This document shows positions 25,149 to 34,400 of a DNA stretch of 64,000 nucleotides, one piece after another. The translations under genes were made by a program, and so were the position numbers. The notes under the pieces were generated by a model that was not told the DNA's origin, searched no databases, and worked only from the letters and a program-made list of their open reading frames with translations. Source of the DNA: Ardenticatenaceae bacterium (lineage in GTDB: Bacteria; Chloroflexota; Anaerolineae; Promineifilales; Promineifilaceae); assembly GCA_020634435.1 (NCBI GenBank), contig JACKBS010000007.1, forward strand, positions 558,001 to 622,000, in the 5' to 3' direction. Positions within the stretch are counted from its first letter, which is position 1, and each line of letters opens with the position of its first letter.

Positions 25149-25800
25149 TGAAGATCATGATCAAGGAACAATAACTTCAATATTTCAAATTCTCAAAACT
25201 TGCGCAACGGAGTTGCCTGATACAAGTCTCTCCCCTTATGTAGGCATGCCATTTCATTCACTTATAGTGTGTTTATTAAGTACCAGAACAAGAGAAGAAA
25301 AGACTTCCTTATGTGCCACCAGATTATTTTTATTGGCCGATAATCCTTATGCCATGTCTGGCCTATCAAGAGATGAAATCAGAGAAGCTATTATTGATTG
25401 CGCCTTTTATAATTCTAAGACCGAACAAATCGTAAAGGTATGCAAACAAATTATTAATAATGAAGGAAAAGTTCCTTCTAACAAGGACAAACTGTTATCC
25501 TTTGAAGGTGTAGGACCCAAAATTGCCATTTTAACTCTAGCTAATGGTTACGGGTATACCGAAGATATTGGTATTGATACACATGTTATTCGTATGAGTA
25601 GAAGATTAGGAATTTTAGACGACGCTATCAAATCAATGCCCAAAATTCAATATGAATTGCAGGCTAACATACCTAAAGAGTATTGGTATGATTGTAACAA
25701 CATCATGGTTCGTTTCGGACGTGAAGTGTGTACTCCTCGCAAGCCAAAGTGTGAAATCTGTCCAATCTATGGTTACTGTCCAAGCAAAGGGACTGAATAG
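25135..25800 (+). CDS. Endonuclease III-like DNA glycosylase
   Basis: A 221-residue HhH-GPD glycosylase/AP-lyase. The hairpin reads FEGVGPKIAILTLANGYG with the catalytic Lys, followed by IGIDTHVIRMSRRLG with the catalytic Asp. At the C-terminus the iron-sulphur cluster motif C-x6-C-x2-C-x5-C is intact (CTPRKPKCEICPIYGYC). All key residues are present, so it should be active on damaged or modified pyrimidines. It differs from usual Nth by FEGVGPK in place of LPGVGRK. It is the last gene of an overlapping three-gene operon with the DHOD-like protein and thymidylate kinase. Confidence 0.88.
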   Translation: MAQINEDHDQGTITSIFQILKTCATELPDTSLSPYVGMPFHSLIVCLLSTRTREEKTSLCATRLFLLADNPYAMSGLSRDEIREAIIDCAFYNSKTEQIVKVCKQIINNEGKVPSNKDKLLSFEGVGPKIAILTLANGYGYTEDIGIDTHVIRMSRRLGILDDAIKSMPKIQYELQANIPKEYWYDCNNIMVRFGREVCTPRKPKCEICPIYGYCPSKGTE

Positions 25801-26113
25801 GGAAACTTACAGTCTGCAAATAACTCGTTTCAATTTAACGTAACCGACAAAAACCTTGTGTGATCTCAACTTGCCTTAGTGGGCACTAAAATAACTCAGA
25901 TCGTTTTATTGAATAGTCCACAAGGTGCGAAACCCTCATCTTCACAAATTCCACTCGGAATTTTAGAAAATAACCACAGGGTCACATTATACGAAAACAA
26001 CATGCATTATTGGAAGATATCAAACTTAAACTTTAGATTGATATTTGTGCTGAATGGACGCTAAAATATCGGAGAACAATCGATTATCAGATAAATACAT
26101 TTGAGAAATCTGC
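25801..26113. other. AT-rich intergenic DNA after the nth-like gene
   Basis: About 310 bp, no convincing gene; a short frame at 25879-26064 has no ribosome site or recognisable sequence. It leads into the first copy of the structured ~180-bp repeat. Confidence 0.4.
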
Positions 26114-26293
26114 TTTGGCAAGAAAATAATTATACACATGAGTGAGCGAATCCTCCATCGGGCGCGAGCCTGTAGTCAATATTTATAGGATAAAGAACTC
26201 TCAAAATTACTTGAGGGTTCTTTTTGTTTTATATGTTTCAGTGCAATCTATACACGAGAGAGAGCCTAATATTATAGGGTAAAGAAAACGAAC
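26114..26293 (+). repeat. Structured ~180-bp intergenic repeat, copy 1
   Basis: One of three diverged copies (others 39716-39897 and 49060-49238). It starts TTTGGCAAGAAAA, then GAGTGAGCGAATCC, a GAGCCTGTAG...TATAGG stem, an intrinsic terminator (26194-26225, arms about AGAACTCTCAA/TTGAGGGTTCT followed by T5), then a second conserved half ending TATAGGGTAAAGAAAACGAAC. Conserved pieces on both sides of the terminator and consistent stems suggest an RNA element rather than a simple terminator. All three copies face the plus strand. Confidence 0.75.
26194..26225 (+). terminator. Intrinsic terminator within repeat copy 1
   Basis: Stem AGAACTCTCAA / TTGAGGGTTCT with a short AT loop followed by T5. 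Identical structure occurs in the other two repeat copies at 39797-39828 and 49141-49172. Confidence 0.8.
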
Positions 26294-26708
26294 CATTACA
26301 AAACTTTGCAGTGGATTCTGTAATGGATATTTTTTGGAAGCGATACAAAACCGATATAAAAGTCATTTTCCATTTGAAGGAACTTGCAAATATGTATGGT
26401 ACCAGGTAAATTTAGCTTGCCTATTACGTAGCGAAACGTCCATTTCTTCACAGTCATCCAATAGCGACACTCATATCACCCAGTCATCAACAGAAATCCT
26501 CCGAATTATTCGAGAAGGGATTCACTGCATTTATTAAGAAGTTTAGCCCAAACCTATTATTTAGAAGAGTGTCACCCATCGTACCAGTTACAATTTTCTG
26601 CATGACTATAAAAGTCACTCTTACTTTATTTTAACAGAAAACTTTGATTTTCTAATTATTACGAATTCAAAAATTAGTAATTCTAAGGGAATTAGGGAGA
26701 ATTTGCTA
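26294..26708. other. Intergenic region before the SARP regulator
   Basis: About 400 bp, AT-rich, no supported gene; one short frame (26334-26537) lacks a start signal and any family pattern. Just before the regulator, CTAATT (near 26654) and AATTAG (near 26674) bracket a GAATTC, a possible operator palindrome. Confidence 0.4.
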
Positions 26709-27644
26709 ATGAGTTTGCTGTCTGTATCACTCTTTGGTAGGTTTCAAACGTGGAGCAATAACAAACAAGTTTTACTTGATATAGAAGGTCGTAAAGAGCA
26801 AGAGCTCTTATGTTACTTATTGACCTATCGGAATCGTCCTCATTCTCGTGAAGTCTTGGCAAATTTACTTTGGCATGACTCATCTTCCACTCGCTCAAAA
26901 AGTTATCTGCGTAAGGCTCTTTGGCAGCTTCAAAACGCTCTGGAATCTCTAGTCAAATCTTTGAGCTCCCCATTGTTACTGGTCGAGTCAGACTGGATTC
27001 AACTTAATACCAGCACTGAGCTATGGCTTGATGTTGAGGAGTTTGAAAAAGCCTTCAATCTTGTTCAAGGCATATCCGGCGCAACACTTGATCCCATGCA
27101 GGTTCAAGCACTAAAAAATGCATTAGATCTCTATCAAGGAGAATTGTTGGAAAACTGGTATCAGAATTGGTGTTTATACGAACGCGAAAAGTTCAAGCAC
27201 CTTTATTTGACGATGCAAGATAAGCTTTTAGATCATTACGAGGCCCGCCATGACTACGAGGCTGGCTTAGTTCATGGTCTTCGTATTCTTCAACACGACC
27301 AAGCTCGTGAACGCACCCATCGGCGGCTGATGCGCTTACTTTATTTAAAGGGCGACCGAACCGCGGCACTGCGTCAGTACGAGCGTTGTGTATCTGCTTT
27401 AGAAGAAGAACTCGGCGTAAAACCTTCACAAAGGACGATCTCGCTTTGCGAACGTATTAAACAAGGGAAATCTGAGACACCTGTCCAGCCTCCCACCCAA
27501 ACTGATCCGATGCTCCCATTAGCAAATATACTATTATCCGAAGTGCTAGTTCATCTCAAAGAGCTTCATCTCGTTATGTTTAACTTTCAAGATCAGGTTC
27601 AAAAAAAAATTGAGTTGATAGAACAGACAATACCCCCCTCGTAA
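26709..27644 (+). CDS. SARP-type transcription regulator (BTAD domain)
   Basis: A 311-residue regulator. The N-terminal winged-helix part (LLSVSLFGRFQTW ... HSREVLANLLWHDSSSTRSKSYLRKALWQLQNAL) is followed by a bacterial transcriptional activation domain (DLYQGELLENWYQNWCLYEREKFKHLYLTMQDKLL ... RTHRRLMRLLYLKGDRTAALRQYERCVSALEEELGVKPS). The C-terminal ~60 residues form a coiled tail. ATG 26709 follows GGGAGA at proper spacing. Standing just before a same-strand gene set of unusual proteins, it is the likely activator of that set; this is inference from position. Confidence 0.88.
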   Translation: MSLLSVSLFGRFQTWSNNKQVLLDIEGRKEQELLCYLLTYRNRPHSREVLANLLWHDSSSTRSKSYLRKALWQLQNALESLVKSLSSPLLLVESDWIQLNTSTELWLDVEEFEKAFNLVQGISGATLDPMQVQALKNALDLYQGELLENWYQNWCLYEREKFKHLYLTMQDKLLDHYEARHDYEAGLVHGLRILQHDQARERTHRRLMRLLYLKGDRTAALRQYERCVSALEEELGVKPSQRTISLCERIKQGKSETPVQPPTQTDPMLPLANILLSEVLVHLKELHLVMFNFQDQVQKKIELIEQTIPPS

Positions 27645-27896
27645 CTATAGCTACATACTCACTCCCTCACTCCTTTCTCTTAATTTTTCTTACCCTTTCT
27701 GCTGCCCCTAATTTTTTCGACTTCCCGCTCGACAGGCGCTACAAGCTAACCTGGAACGCTTCAAGATACGTGCGAAGAACGTTCCGAGATACATCCTAGC
27801 AATATAATACTAGGCATCAGCGCTCAGCACATTGTTTAATCAAATTGTTAAATAAGTTTCAGACCAGCATACAGAGAATGCCAAAACAGGAAGGCC

Positions 27897-28124
27897 ATGT
27901 ATGAAGCCATTACTCATCCATTTGTAGTCAAAATCTGGATCGAAGAAACATCTGAAGAGGCCGGTCAAGTGACTTGGCGCGGCCATATTACCCACATACC
28001 TAGCGGCAAACAACATTACATCTCATCCCTGGATGATATTGGTGTTTTCATTTCTGTATATTTGAAGGAAATGGGGGTTAAACCTGGTATCTGCTGGAGA
28101 TTAAAACAATGGTTGAAATATTAA
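27897..28124 (+). CDS. Small unknown protein
   Basis: A 75-residue protein: MYEAITHPFVVKIWIEET, then VTWRGHITHIPSGKQHYISSLDDIGVFISVYLKEMG. A beta-rich first half and a helical end suggest a small globular fold. AGGAAGG lies just before the ATG. Similar short proteins (WRGHITH-x-PSG) are familiar to me from Chloroflexota genomes, but have no known function. It opens the gene set 27.9-37.4 kb. Confidence 0.65.
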   Translation: MYEAITHPFVVKIWIEETSEEAGQVTWRGHITHIPSGKQHYISSLDDIGVFISVYLKEMGVKPGICWRLKQWLKY

Positions 28125-28173
28125 GGTTTCAGAGAAATTTAATAAAAAAGTATAACCAGAAGGGGTAGGAATC

Positions 28174-29046
28174 ATGCTGCTTTATGATGAAATTGACGAC
28201 TCTGAAGATGATTTTTTTTATGAAGAGGATGAGTCAAATACATATCCGGAAATTCGGGAAGTCCTAGCCTCCGAATATCAATATTTGTCGCCTGATGATA
28301 TTGAGCTGCTTTTCGACAGCATTGGTATCTCCGCTGAGGATATGGAATTTTCTCTTGGAAAAGCGTTTAAGAGTGTTGGTCATTTTGCCAAAAAAGTCGC
28401 ACCCACAGCACTACCCATATTGGGCACAGCTGTGGGGACAGTTGTCGGAGGGCCAGCTGGCGCAGCTTTAGGAGGAATGTTAGGCCGTGCTGCTGGAGGC
28501 TTAGTAGGTCAAGCTGGGGCTCGACGAAGACCGGTTCGCCCGTCTACAGCACGTTCAATAAAAGCCCAACCGCGACTACCTTCGGGCGCTGGCTCTCCAG
28601 CCGCAGCTCAACTGCTACAGATGCTCTCCCGGCCAGAAGTGTTACAAGGCTTAACGAGTATGGCATTAGGGAGGGCAGGCCAACAAAATGTCCGGGTTGG
28701 TAACACGCAAATACCGACCGGAGCCATTGGGAATCTTCTAAGTGTCTTGGCCAATCAGGCTTCCTCTGAATATAACGCGTCCACTTCGTACGAAGGCGCA
28801 ACAGTACCTGGTTATTTATTGGATACGGACGGTGAATTTCTAGTGGACCCTGCCATTCCCGAAGATCGAGCTGCTCTTCTTGTTCAACTACTCGATAATG
28901 CGGCTTGGGAAAGGGCTTTTTTGAACAGGGCTGAAGAAGATTTAATTTATGAAACTGAGGATTATGAATTGGATCTGTTTGAAGATGATTATTACGATCA
29001 GCTTGATCTGATTGACTTATATAGTGCTGAAGATTGGGAGGATTAG
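28174..29046 (+). CDS. Acidic protein with glycine-zipper segment
   Basis: A 290-residue protein with very acidic ends (EIDDSEDDFFYEEDE at the start, DYELDLFEDDYYDQ near the end). A central Gly/Ala-rich stretch of ~40 residues (ALPILGTAVGTVVGGPAGAALG, GMLGRAAGGLVGQAG) resembles glycine zippers that pack helices in membranes or pores. A basic Arg/Pro patch (ARRRPVRPSTAR) and a helical LLQMLSRPEVLQGLTSMALG follow. There is no signal peptide. AGGGG precedes the ATG. It abuts the next gene with no gap. A membrane-active or structural particle component is conceivable; no family was recognised. Confidence 0.6.
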   Translation: MLLYDEIDDSEDDFFYEEDESNTYPEIREVLASEYQYLSPDDIELLFDSIGISAEDMEFSLGKAFKSVGHFAKKVAPTALPILGTAVGTVVGGPAGAALGGMLGRAAGGLVGQAGARRRPVRPSTARSIKAQPRLPSGAGSPAAAQLLQMLSRPEVLQGLTSMALGRAGQQNVRVGNTQIPTGAIGNLLSVLANQASSEYNASTSYEGATVPGYLLDTDGEFLVDPAIPEDRAALLVQLLDNAAWERAFLNRAEEDLIYETEDYELDLFEDDYYDQLDLIDLYSAEDWED

Positions 29047-29562
29047 ATGGATGACAATGTTTATCAACAATTGGCGAACTCATTAATCGCTTCAAACGGC
29101 AGTCAAAATCCTGACTTATCAGAGCTTTTTCGCCAGCAGTTGGATGATGCCGATCCCAAAGTCAAGGCAATTGCTAATTATTTAATTAAACGTCAGGCCG
29201 AAATCTATAACAGTGAAGAAGTTGATGATAATGAGGAATTAATGGCGGCGGAACCTATATTAGAGCCAGATTTATCCAGGCGAACTGCCTCATATAATCG
29301 TTTGCGGCGGGTTACGACAAAAATGTATGCGGAACTTGAAGATTTAAGAGAAAGAAATGATACCTTAGCCGCTGCATTAGGGTCTTGTTACCTGTGTTGG
29401 GGAGAAGATCCTGACTGCGAAGAATGTCAAGGTCGGGGTAAGGTAGGTGCCTTCACACCTGACAAAGAATTGTTTAGACAGTACGTGGCTCCAGTTGTCC
29501 AAACCCTCAAAATCAAACAGCAGGCCAGACACGCCAGAAAGGAGGGGGCTACTCAAGGTTAA
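29047..29562 (+). CDS. Protein with DnaJ-like zinc knuckle
   Basis: A 171-residue acidic helical protein. Around residue 115-130 it has C-Y-L-C-W-G-E-D-P-D-C-E-E-C-Q-G-R-G-K, two CxxC pairs like half of a DnaJ zinc finger. A coiled-coil-like region precedes it (RLRRVTTKMYAELEDLRERNDTLAAAL). Its ATG directly follows the upstream stop, so translation is coupled. Function unknown; the knuckle suggests protein or nucleic-acid binding. Confidence 0.6.
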   Translation: MDDNVYQQLANSLIASNGSQNPDLSELFRQQLDDADPKVKAIANYLIKRQAEIYNSEEVDDNEELMAAEPILEPDLSRRTASYNRLRRVTTKMYAELEDLRERNDTLAAALGSCYLCWGEDPDCEECQGRGKVGAFTPDKELFRQYVAPVVQTLKIKQQARHARKEGATQG

Positions 29563-29667
29563 TTAAACAAAAGGTAATTTAAAAACAAGTTTTCTCTAAC
29601 AGAAGATTGTCAACATTTTTTGAATTGATTTGTAACTTAATCAGTATTCCAACAAAAGGATAAAAAA

Positions 29668-30324
29668 ATGAACGGAAATGGGTATTTTGATGATATCTTC
29701 ATTGAAGATGATCTAGATGATAGCATCTTTGAGGATGATGATCTGGATTTTGTCGAGATGTTTGGTGAATATGATGATTTTGATGATGATGACGACGCCG
29801 AGCGACGGCGCCGGAGGCGGCGTCGACGCAGCCGTCGACGTCCATCACCGCGTACTGGTGGCCGGCGCAGCTATTCACGCCCCAGACCTTCGGCCAAGTA
29901 CGTGACTCAAACCCAATTACAGACTGCTCTGGAGCGAGTTCGAAAAGATGTAAAAACCAATGGTGTGGCGATCAAGAAAGTCAATTCCCGAATCAATACA
30001 GTCAATTCACGAATGGACAGCCAAACAAGCGCCCTCAAAAAAGAGATCAGCGAGCGTAAGAAGGAAACCGCCAGTTTGAAGAATAATATGCAGATGGCTA
30101 CTTTACTGCCGCTTCTGACTAAGAAAAGTCTCCCAGCGACAAAGGAGGAGGGCGAGGTAGGTGGCACAACGGTACCCTCGGGCACTAAACTGGCAACCGA
30201 AGGAGACTCGCTCAGTACATTGTTGCCGATATTATTGCTTGGTGACGGGTTAGGTGGTTCTGGCTCAGGCGGGGACAGTAGTAGTATGCTGTTTCTGGCT
30301 CTCGCTCTTAGCGGTAGCTTATAG
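29668..30324 (+). CDS. Acidic/arginine-rich coiled-coil protein
   Basis: A 218-residue protein of extreme composition. The N-terminus is almost all Asp/Glu with aromatic residues (DDLDDSIFEDDDLDFVEMFG), followed by a run of nine Arg and an Arg/Pro/Ser tract, then a coiled coil (QTALERVRKDVKTNGVAIKK ... LKKEISERKKETASLKNN). A Gly/Ser-rich hydrophobic C-terminus ends it (LLPILLLGDGLGG ... MLFLALALSGSL). AAAGGA precedes the ATG. The layout (acidic head, basic patch, coil, hydrophobic tail) suggests an assembly or scaffold protein; no family recognised. Confidence 0.6.
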   Translation: MNGNGYFDDIFIEDDLDDSIFEDDDLDFVEMFGEYDDFDDDDDAERRRRRRRRRSRRRPSPRTGGRRSYSRPRPSAKYVTQTQLQTALERVRKDVKTNGVAIKKVNSRINTVNSRMDSQTSALKKEISERKKETASLKNNMQMATLLPLLTKKSLPATKEEGEVGGTTVPSGTKLATEGDSLSTLLPILLLGDGLGGSGSGGDSSSMLFLALALSGSL

Positions 30325-30347
30325 AGCAATAATATAAGGAGGACATC

Positions 30348-31403
30348 ATGCCATTTAATATAGTTGGTTTTTTAGCGGGTAGAGCTGTTGCCGAAAATGC
30401 AGGCGTTGACCGCCAGCGAGCCACCCAATTGGCCATTTTGCCGGGTGCTCTTAATTTACCACTCCCAATCGGCTTAGTAACGGCCCGATCCATTGCTCAG
30501 CGAGAAGCATCAACCGTCACTCCGCCTGGAACTTCCACACCTTCTGACGATACTGGCCAGGATAACCTGATTAACATTCCAGATGTTTTGGGTAAATCGC
30601 TAGAAGAGGCAAAAGAGCTTTTGAAGGATGCGGGATTCATCAATTTTGGCTTTAATGGAAAAGAAAGCACGGCTGAACAGAAAGATAAAGTAATTGAGCA
30701 AAAGCCAGTAGCTAATACACCCATTGCAAAAGATGATCCTATGATTGTTTTTATCGGAATAGGGATAGACATTATTAAGGTCCCCGATGTTCGATATAAA
30801 CCCTATGAAGAAGCCGTTCAAATCCTCAAGGCTAAAAGGCTGGTCGCCTTGAAGGTTTCCGAGCCTTCTAATTCCCCCTCTAATTATGTAACAGATCAAT
30901 ATCCTTTGCCTTGGTCTGACCCTCCTAATGAAACGTACCCGCCAGAAACCCAGGTAACGCTAACTGTAAGCAGTGGGCCACCCCCAATGGTAACTGTTCC
31001 AAACGTCGTGGGCCAAACCCAAGAGGTTGCCACAGGAATCCTTGAAGGTGCTGGATTGGAGGTGTCTGATGTTAATAATGAACCATCCTCAGAAATCGAA
31101 GAAGGTAAGGTCACTCGACAGACTCTTGTCGCAGGCACACAGGTTCAACCAGGAACAAACATAATATTGACAGTTAGCAAAGGCAATATGCTAACGAGGG
31201 TTCCAAACGTCGTGGGCCAAACCCAAGAGGTTGCCACAGGAATCCTTGAAGGTGCTGGATTGAAGGTGTCACCTGATGTTTCTGATGAATTATCAGAAGA
31301 TAACCTAAAAGGCAAGGTCATTCGGCAGGTTCCTGTTTCAGATAGTCAAGTTGAGCCTGGAACAAGCATTAAATTGACAATAGGTCTTGGAGGACAAGGA
31401 TAG
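30348..31403 (+). CDS. PASTA-repeat protein
   Basis: A 351-residue protein with four PASTA-like repeats in its C-terminal ~275 residues: NIPDVLGKSLEEAKELLKDAG, VPDVRYKPYEEAVQILKAK, and twice VPNVVGQTQEVATGILEGAG. The N-terminal ~70 residues are hydrophobic/basic and similar to no known signal. PASTA domains bind peptidoglycan or muropeptides in Ser/Thr kinases and PBPs, but no kinase or transpeptidase is fused here. The last two repeats share a ~60-bp identical DNA stretch (from about 30996 and 31199), showing recent internal duplication. A strong AAGGAGG site precedes the ATG. Confidence 0.8.
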   Translation: MPFNIVGFLAGRAVAENAGVDRQRATQLAILPGALNLPLPIGLVTARSIAQREASTVTPPGTSTPSDDTGQDNLINIPDVLGKSLEEAKELLKDAGFINFGFNGKESTAEQKDKVIEQKPVANTPIAKDDPMIVFIGIGIDIIKVPDVRYKPYEEAVQILKAKRLVALKVSEPSNSPSNYVTDQYPLPWSDPPNETYPPETQVTLTVSSGPPPMVTVPNVVGQTQEVATGILEGAGLEVSDVNNEPSSEIEEGKVTRQTLVAGTQVQPGTNIILTVSKGNMLTRVPNVVGQTQEVATGILEGAGLKVSPDVSDELSEDNLKGKVIRQVPVSDSQVEPGTSIKLTIGLGGQG

Positions 31404-31474
31404 AAGTTTAGGCTGGTTATAAATAAGCTAGCAAAGCCAATAGGGTCACTAGTTAGTGGCAAAAAGAAATATCT

Positions 31475-34400
31475 ATGGATCCCGCATTACAAGAATTGAT
31501 GGCCGAGGACGCCAATGATGAGATAAAAGCCATTTTACGTTTACGTAGCCCAGGTGTTGTACCGTCTGAGGTGCGAGTAGTGGCCCAATTTGGTGAAATT
31601 GTCACATGCCGTTTAAAGCGTCAATCTATCTCTGAAATTTGGGCAGATGATGATATCAGCAGCTTGAAAGCGCCCCGGCTTTTGATTCCCGAACCAACGC
31701 TTAAAACGGGAGAGTTTGATCCGGTTGAGGCAGAATCTCATCTCTGGAATGATGAGCGACGCCCTGCCGGATTGCCGGAAACCGGCCGTGGCGTAGTTGT
31801 TGGAGTCGCTGACTGGGGCTTTGATTTTGCCCATCCCGATTTTTTGCATCCAGACGGTACTACACGCTTAATAGCATTGTGGGATCAGCGCGGTTGGGCT
31901 GATCCCACAGACATCAATCGATACGGCTATGGTACTATCTATACCGCTGACAAAATTAACCAAGCATTAAAAGAAGACGATCCCTATCAGTCCCTCGGTT
32001 ATCACCCGGCTGATGGAGATCCAAATGATACCGGTTCACATGGCACTCATGTTGCGGGCATCATTGCCGGTAATGGTAAAGGCGGCGGTCCACTTGGAGT
32101 CGCCCCTGATGCTGAATTAGTCTTTGTTCATCTGTCTACTGGTGATACGGGAGGTCTGGCCACCTTGGGTGACTCGGTCACCCTGCTTGAGGCGATGGAT
32201 TTTATCATTCAAACAGCCGGTGAACGTCCCTGCGTTATTAACGCTAGTGTTGGTCGGCATGGCGCCCAACACGATGGTACGACCTTGGTAGAGCAGGGGC
32301 TAGATGCACTCGTATTAGAGAATAGTGGCCGAGCGATAGTCCAAAGCACTGGTAACTACTTTGACCGGAGTATTCACGCTGCAGGTCAGTTGCGTCCCGG
32401 TGATCAAAGGACATTGAGCTGGCAAATTAATACGGCTGATCGAACGCCTAACGAGCTTGAGATATGGTACTCCGGTCGTGATGTAATGGACGTTGACATT
32501 CAATCGCCCGATGGCGCGTTGATATGGAAAGTACCTCTAGGGGAACGAGCTACTTTTAAGATCAATGGGAGGGAAGTTGGTCGCATCTATCATCGCGACT
32601 TCGACCCCAACAATCAGGATCATCACATTGACATGTTTCTTGATCCTGGTGCTCCAGAAGGTTCATGGGAGGTAACGCTTGTTGCTCGGGATATTGTTGA
32701 TGGACGGTTCCATGCCTGGGTCGAACGAGATGCGTCCTGTCTTAATTGCCAATCTAGTTTTGGATTAGACGACGATGACCCATTCTCAACTACGGGCACT
32801 ATCTGCAACGGATTTCGAACCATTGCGGTTGGTGCTTATAACTCTCATTCCGTTGATCAGGAAATAGCGTCTTTTAGCAGTGCCGGTCCTACTCGAGATG
32901 GTCGGCAGAAACCTGACTGTGTAGCACCTGGTGTACAGATTCTCGCTCCTCGATCGGCTCCTCGAAGTCTAATAAATAATAGGTCAATGTATGTCCGAAA
33001 ATCGGGGACTAGCATGGCTGCACCTCATGTAACAGGCACAATAGCCTGCATGTTCGAGGCTGCGTCACGCCATTTGACTATCCAGGAAACTAGGAACGCG
33101 CTGCTGAGCAGCACGACTCCTATTTCAAACACATTGGAGGACCTGACACGTATTGGGAGCGGTTATCTCAATATTGAGCAAGCTGTTGAATTTGCTCGCC
33201 AAATAGGAGAGACTAATGGATCAGTTGAAACGCAAGCTGTCCAAGAGGCTGTTACTATAGCTAGTTCTCCTTCTTTAGGCCATGCAGATACGGTGAATAA
33301 GGTTATCAACATATCGCCAACTGAACAACCTGATGGTCAACAGGAAATGGCAAGGAAGGTTTCTATGTCAAGAGATGAGGGAAAACATCCATCTGAAGAG
33401 GCATTCAGAGATACCTCACTATTAGATGAAAACCTGATTGAAAGTCGAACCCGTAATTTTATATTAATCTCAGGTGGGCCAGGTCTGTATGATGATCGGG
33501 ATATAGAGCACGATAAATCCTGGGCCAACTATGTTACGCCGCCTTTGTTACTGACCGATACGGAAGCCAAGCGGATGAGCTTTATTGAAGCAGATGAGGA
33601 AGTATGGTGGTTTGTTTATAAGCCAGCATATGTTCGTCGCTGGGAAGACGATCTGAAACGGAAACGAAGCTCAGTTCAACAGATTAAAAACAAAGGTTTT
33701 ACATCTTACGTGGATATGATCGAAGCGCGCGCCAGAACAAGAGGCTGGAATCTGAGTTGGTTTGACTCGGCTACTGACTTTTGGCGTAAATTAAATACAT
33801 TTAATGATCCAATTTCACGGGTTTTGTATTGGGGACATGCAAGTGGCGGATTGTGGTTAACGTTAGCACATAGTGTATCAAGCACTCCAGTAGCACCTGA
33901 CTCATCCGCCATCATTACCACTTCCGACATCGCTGCTAATGCTGGCCTTGCTAAGCATTTCCAGCCTGGTTCATTATCCAGAATTCATCGTTTTTTTGGC
34001 TGCAACACTGATCAATTTGCACAGATTTGGGCCAAGACCTTTAACGTTTGGGGTGAAGGATATAGAGGCAAAGTTGATTTTGGCGATATTCATAAAACGG
34101 GAGGGGAGCCAGGTCTGGTAGGAAGTGCGAGCCGCAAACGCTTCTCTATGACCGGGACCGAAATCACCATACCGGAGAGTGATGCAGAAATAATTGAGGC
34201 CCTTGAGGACAATCGGTATGACGTTGAAGATTGGGTTTTCAATCTTAATGAGGCAACTGAAGTTGGGCATGTGCATGAATGCTTAGCGAACGAGGATGTT
34301 GAATCCAATGAGGTCATTTACGATTCAACCGGCGAACAACAAAGTTCTTATCTTGTTAAGGCAATGAGTGAGGCCATTAGTGACCCTTTGGCATCCTATA

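Noticed and set aside
26114..26293. Known riboswitch (glycine, cyclic-di-GMP, TPP, SAM)
   Set aside because: None of the conserved cores of those classes could be matched, and two copies stand at 3' ends of convergent genes rather than in leaders.
26334..26537. 67-codon frame before the SARP regulator
   Set aside because: No ribosome site, odd composition, and overlaps the tail of intergenic repeat DNA; no support as a gene.
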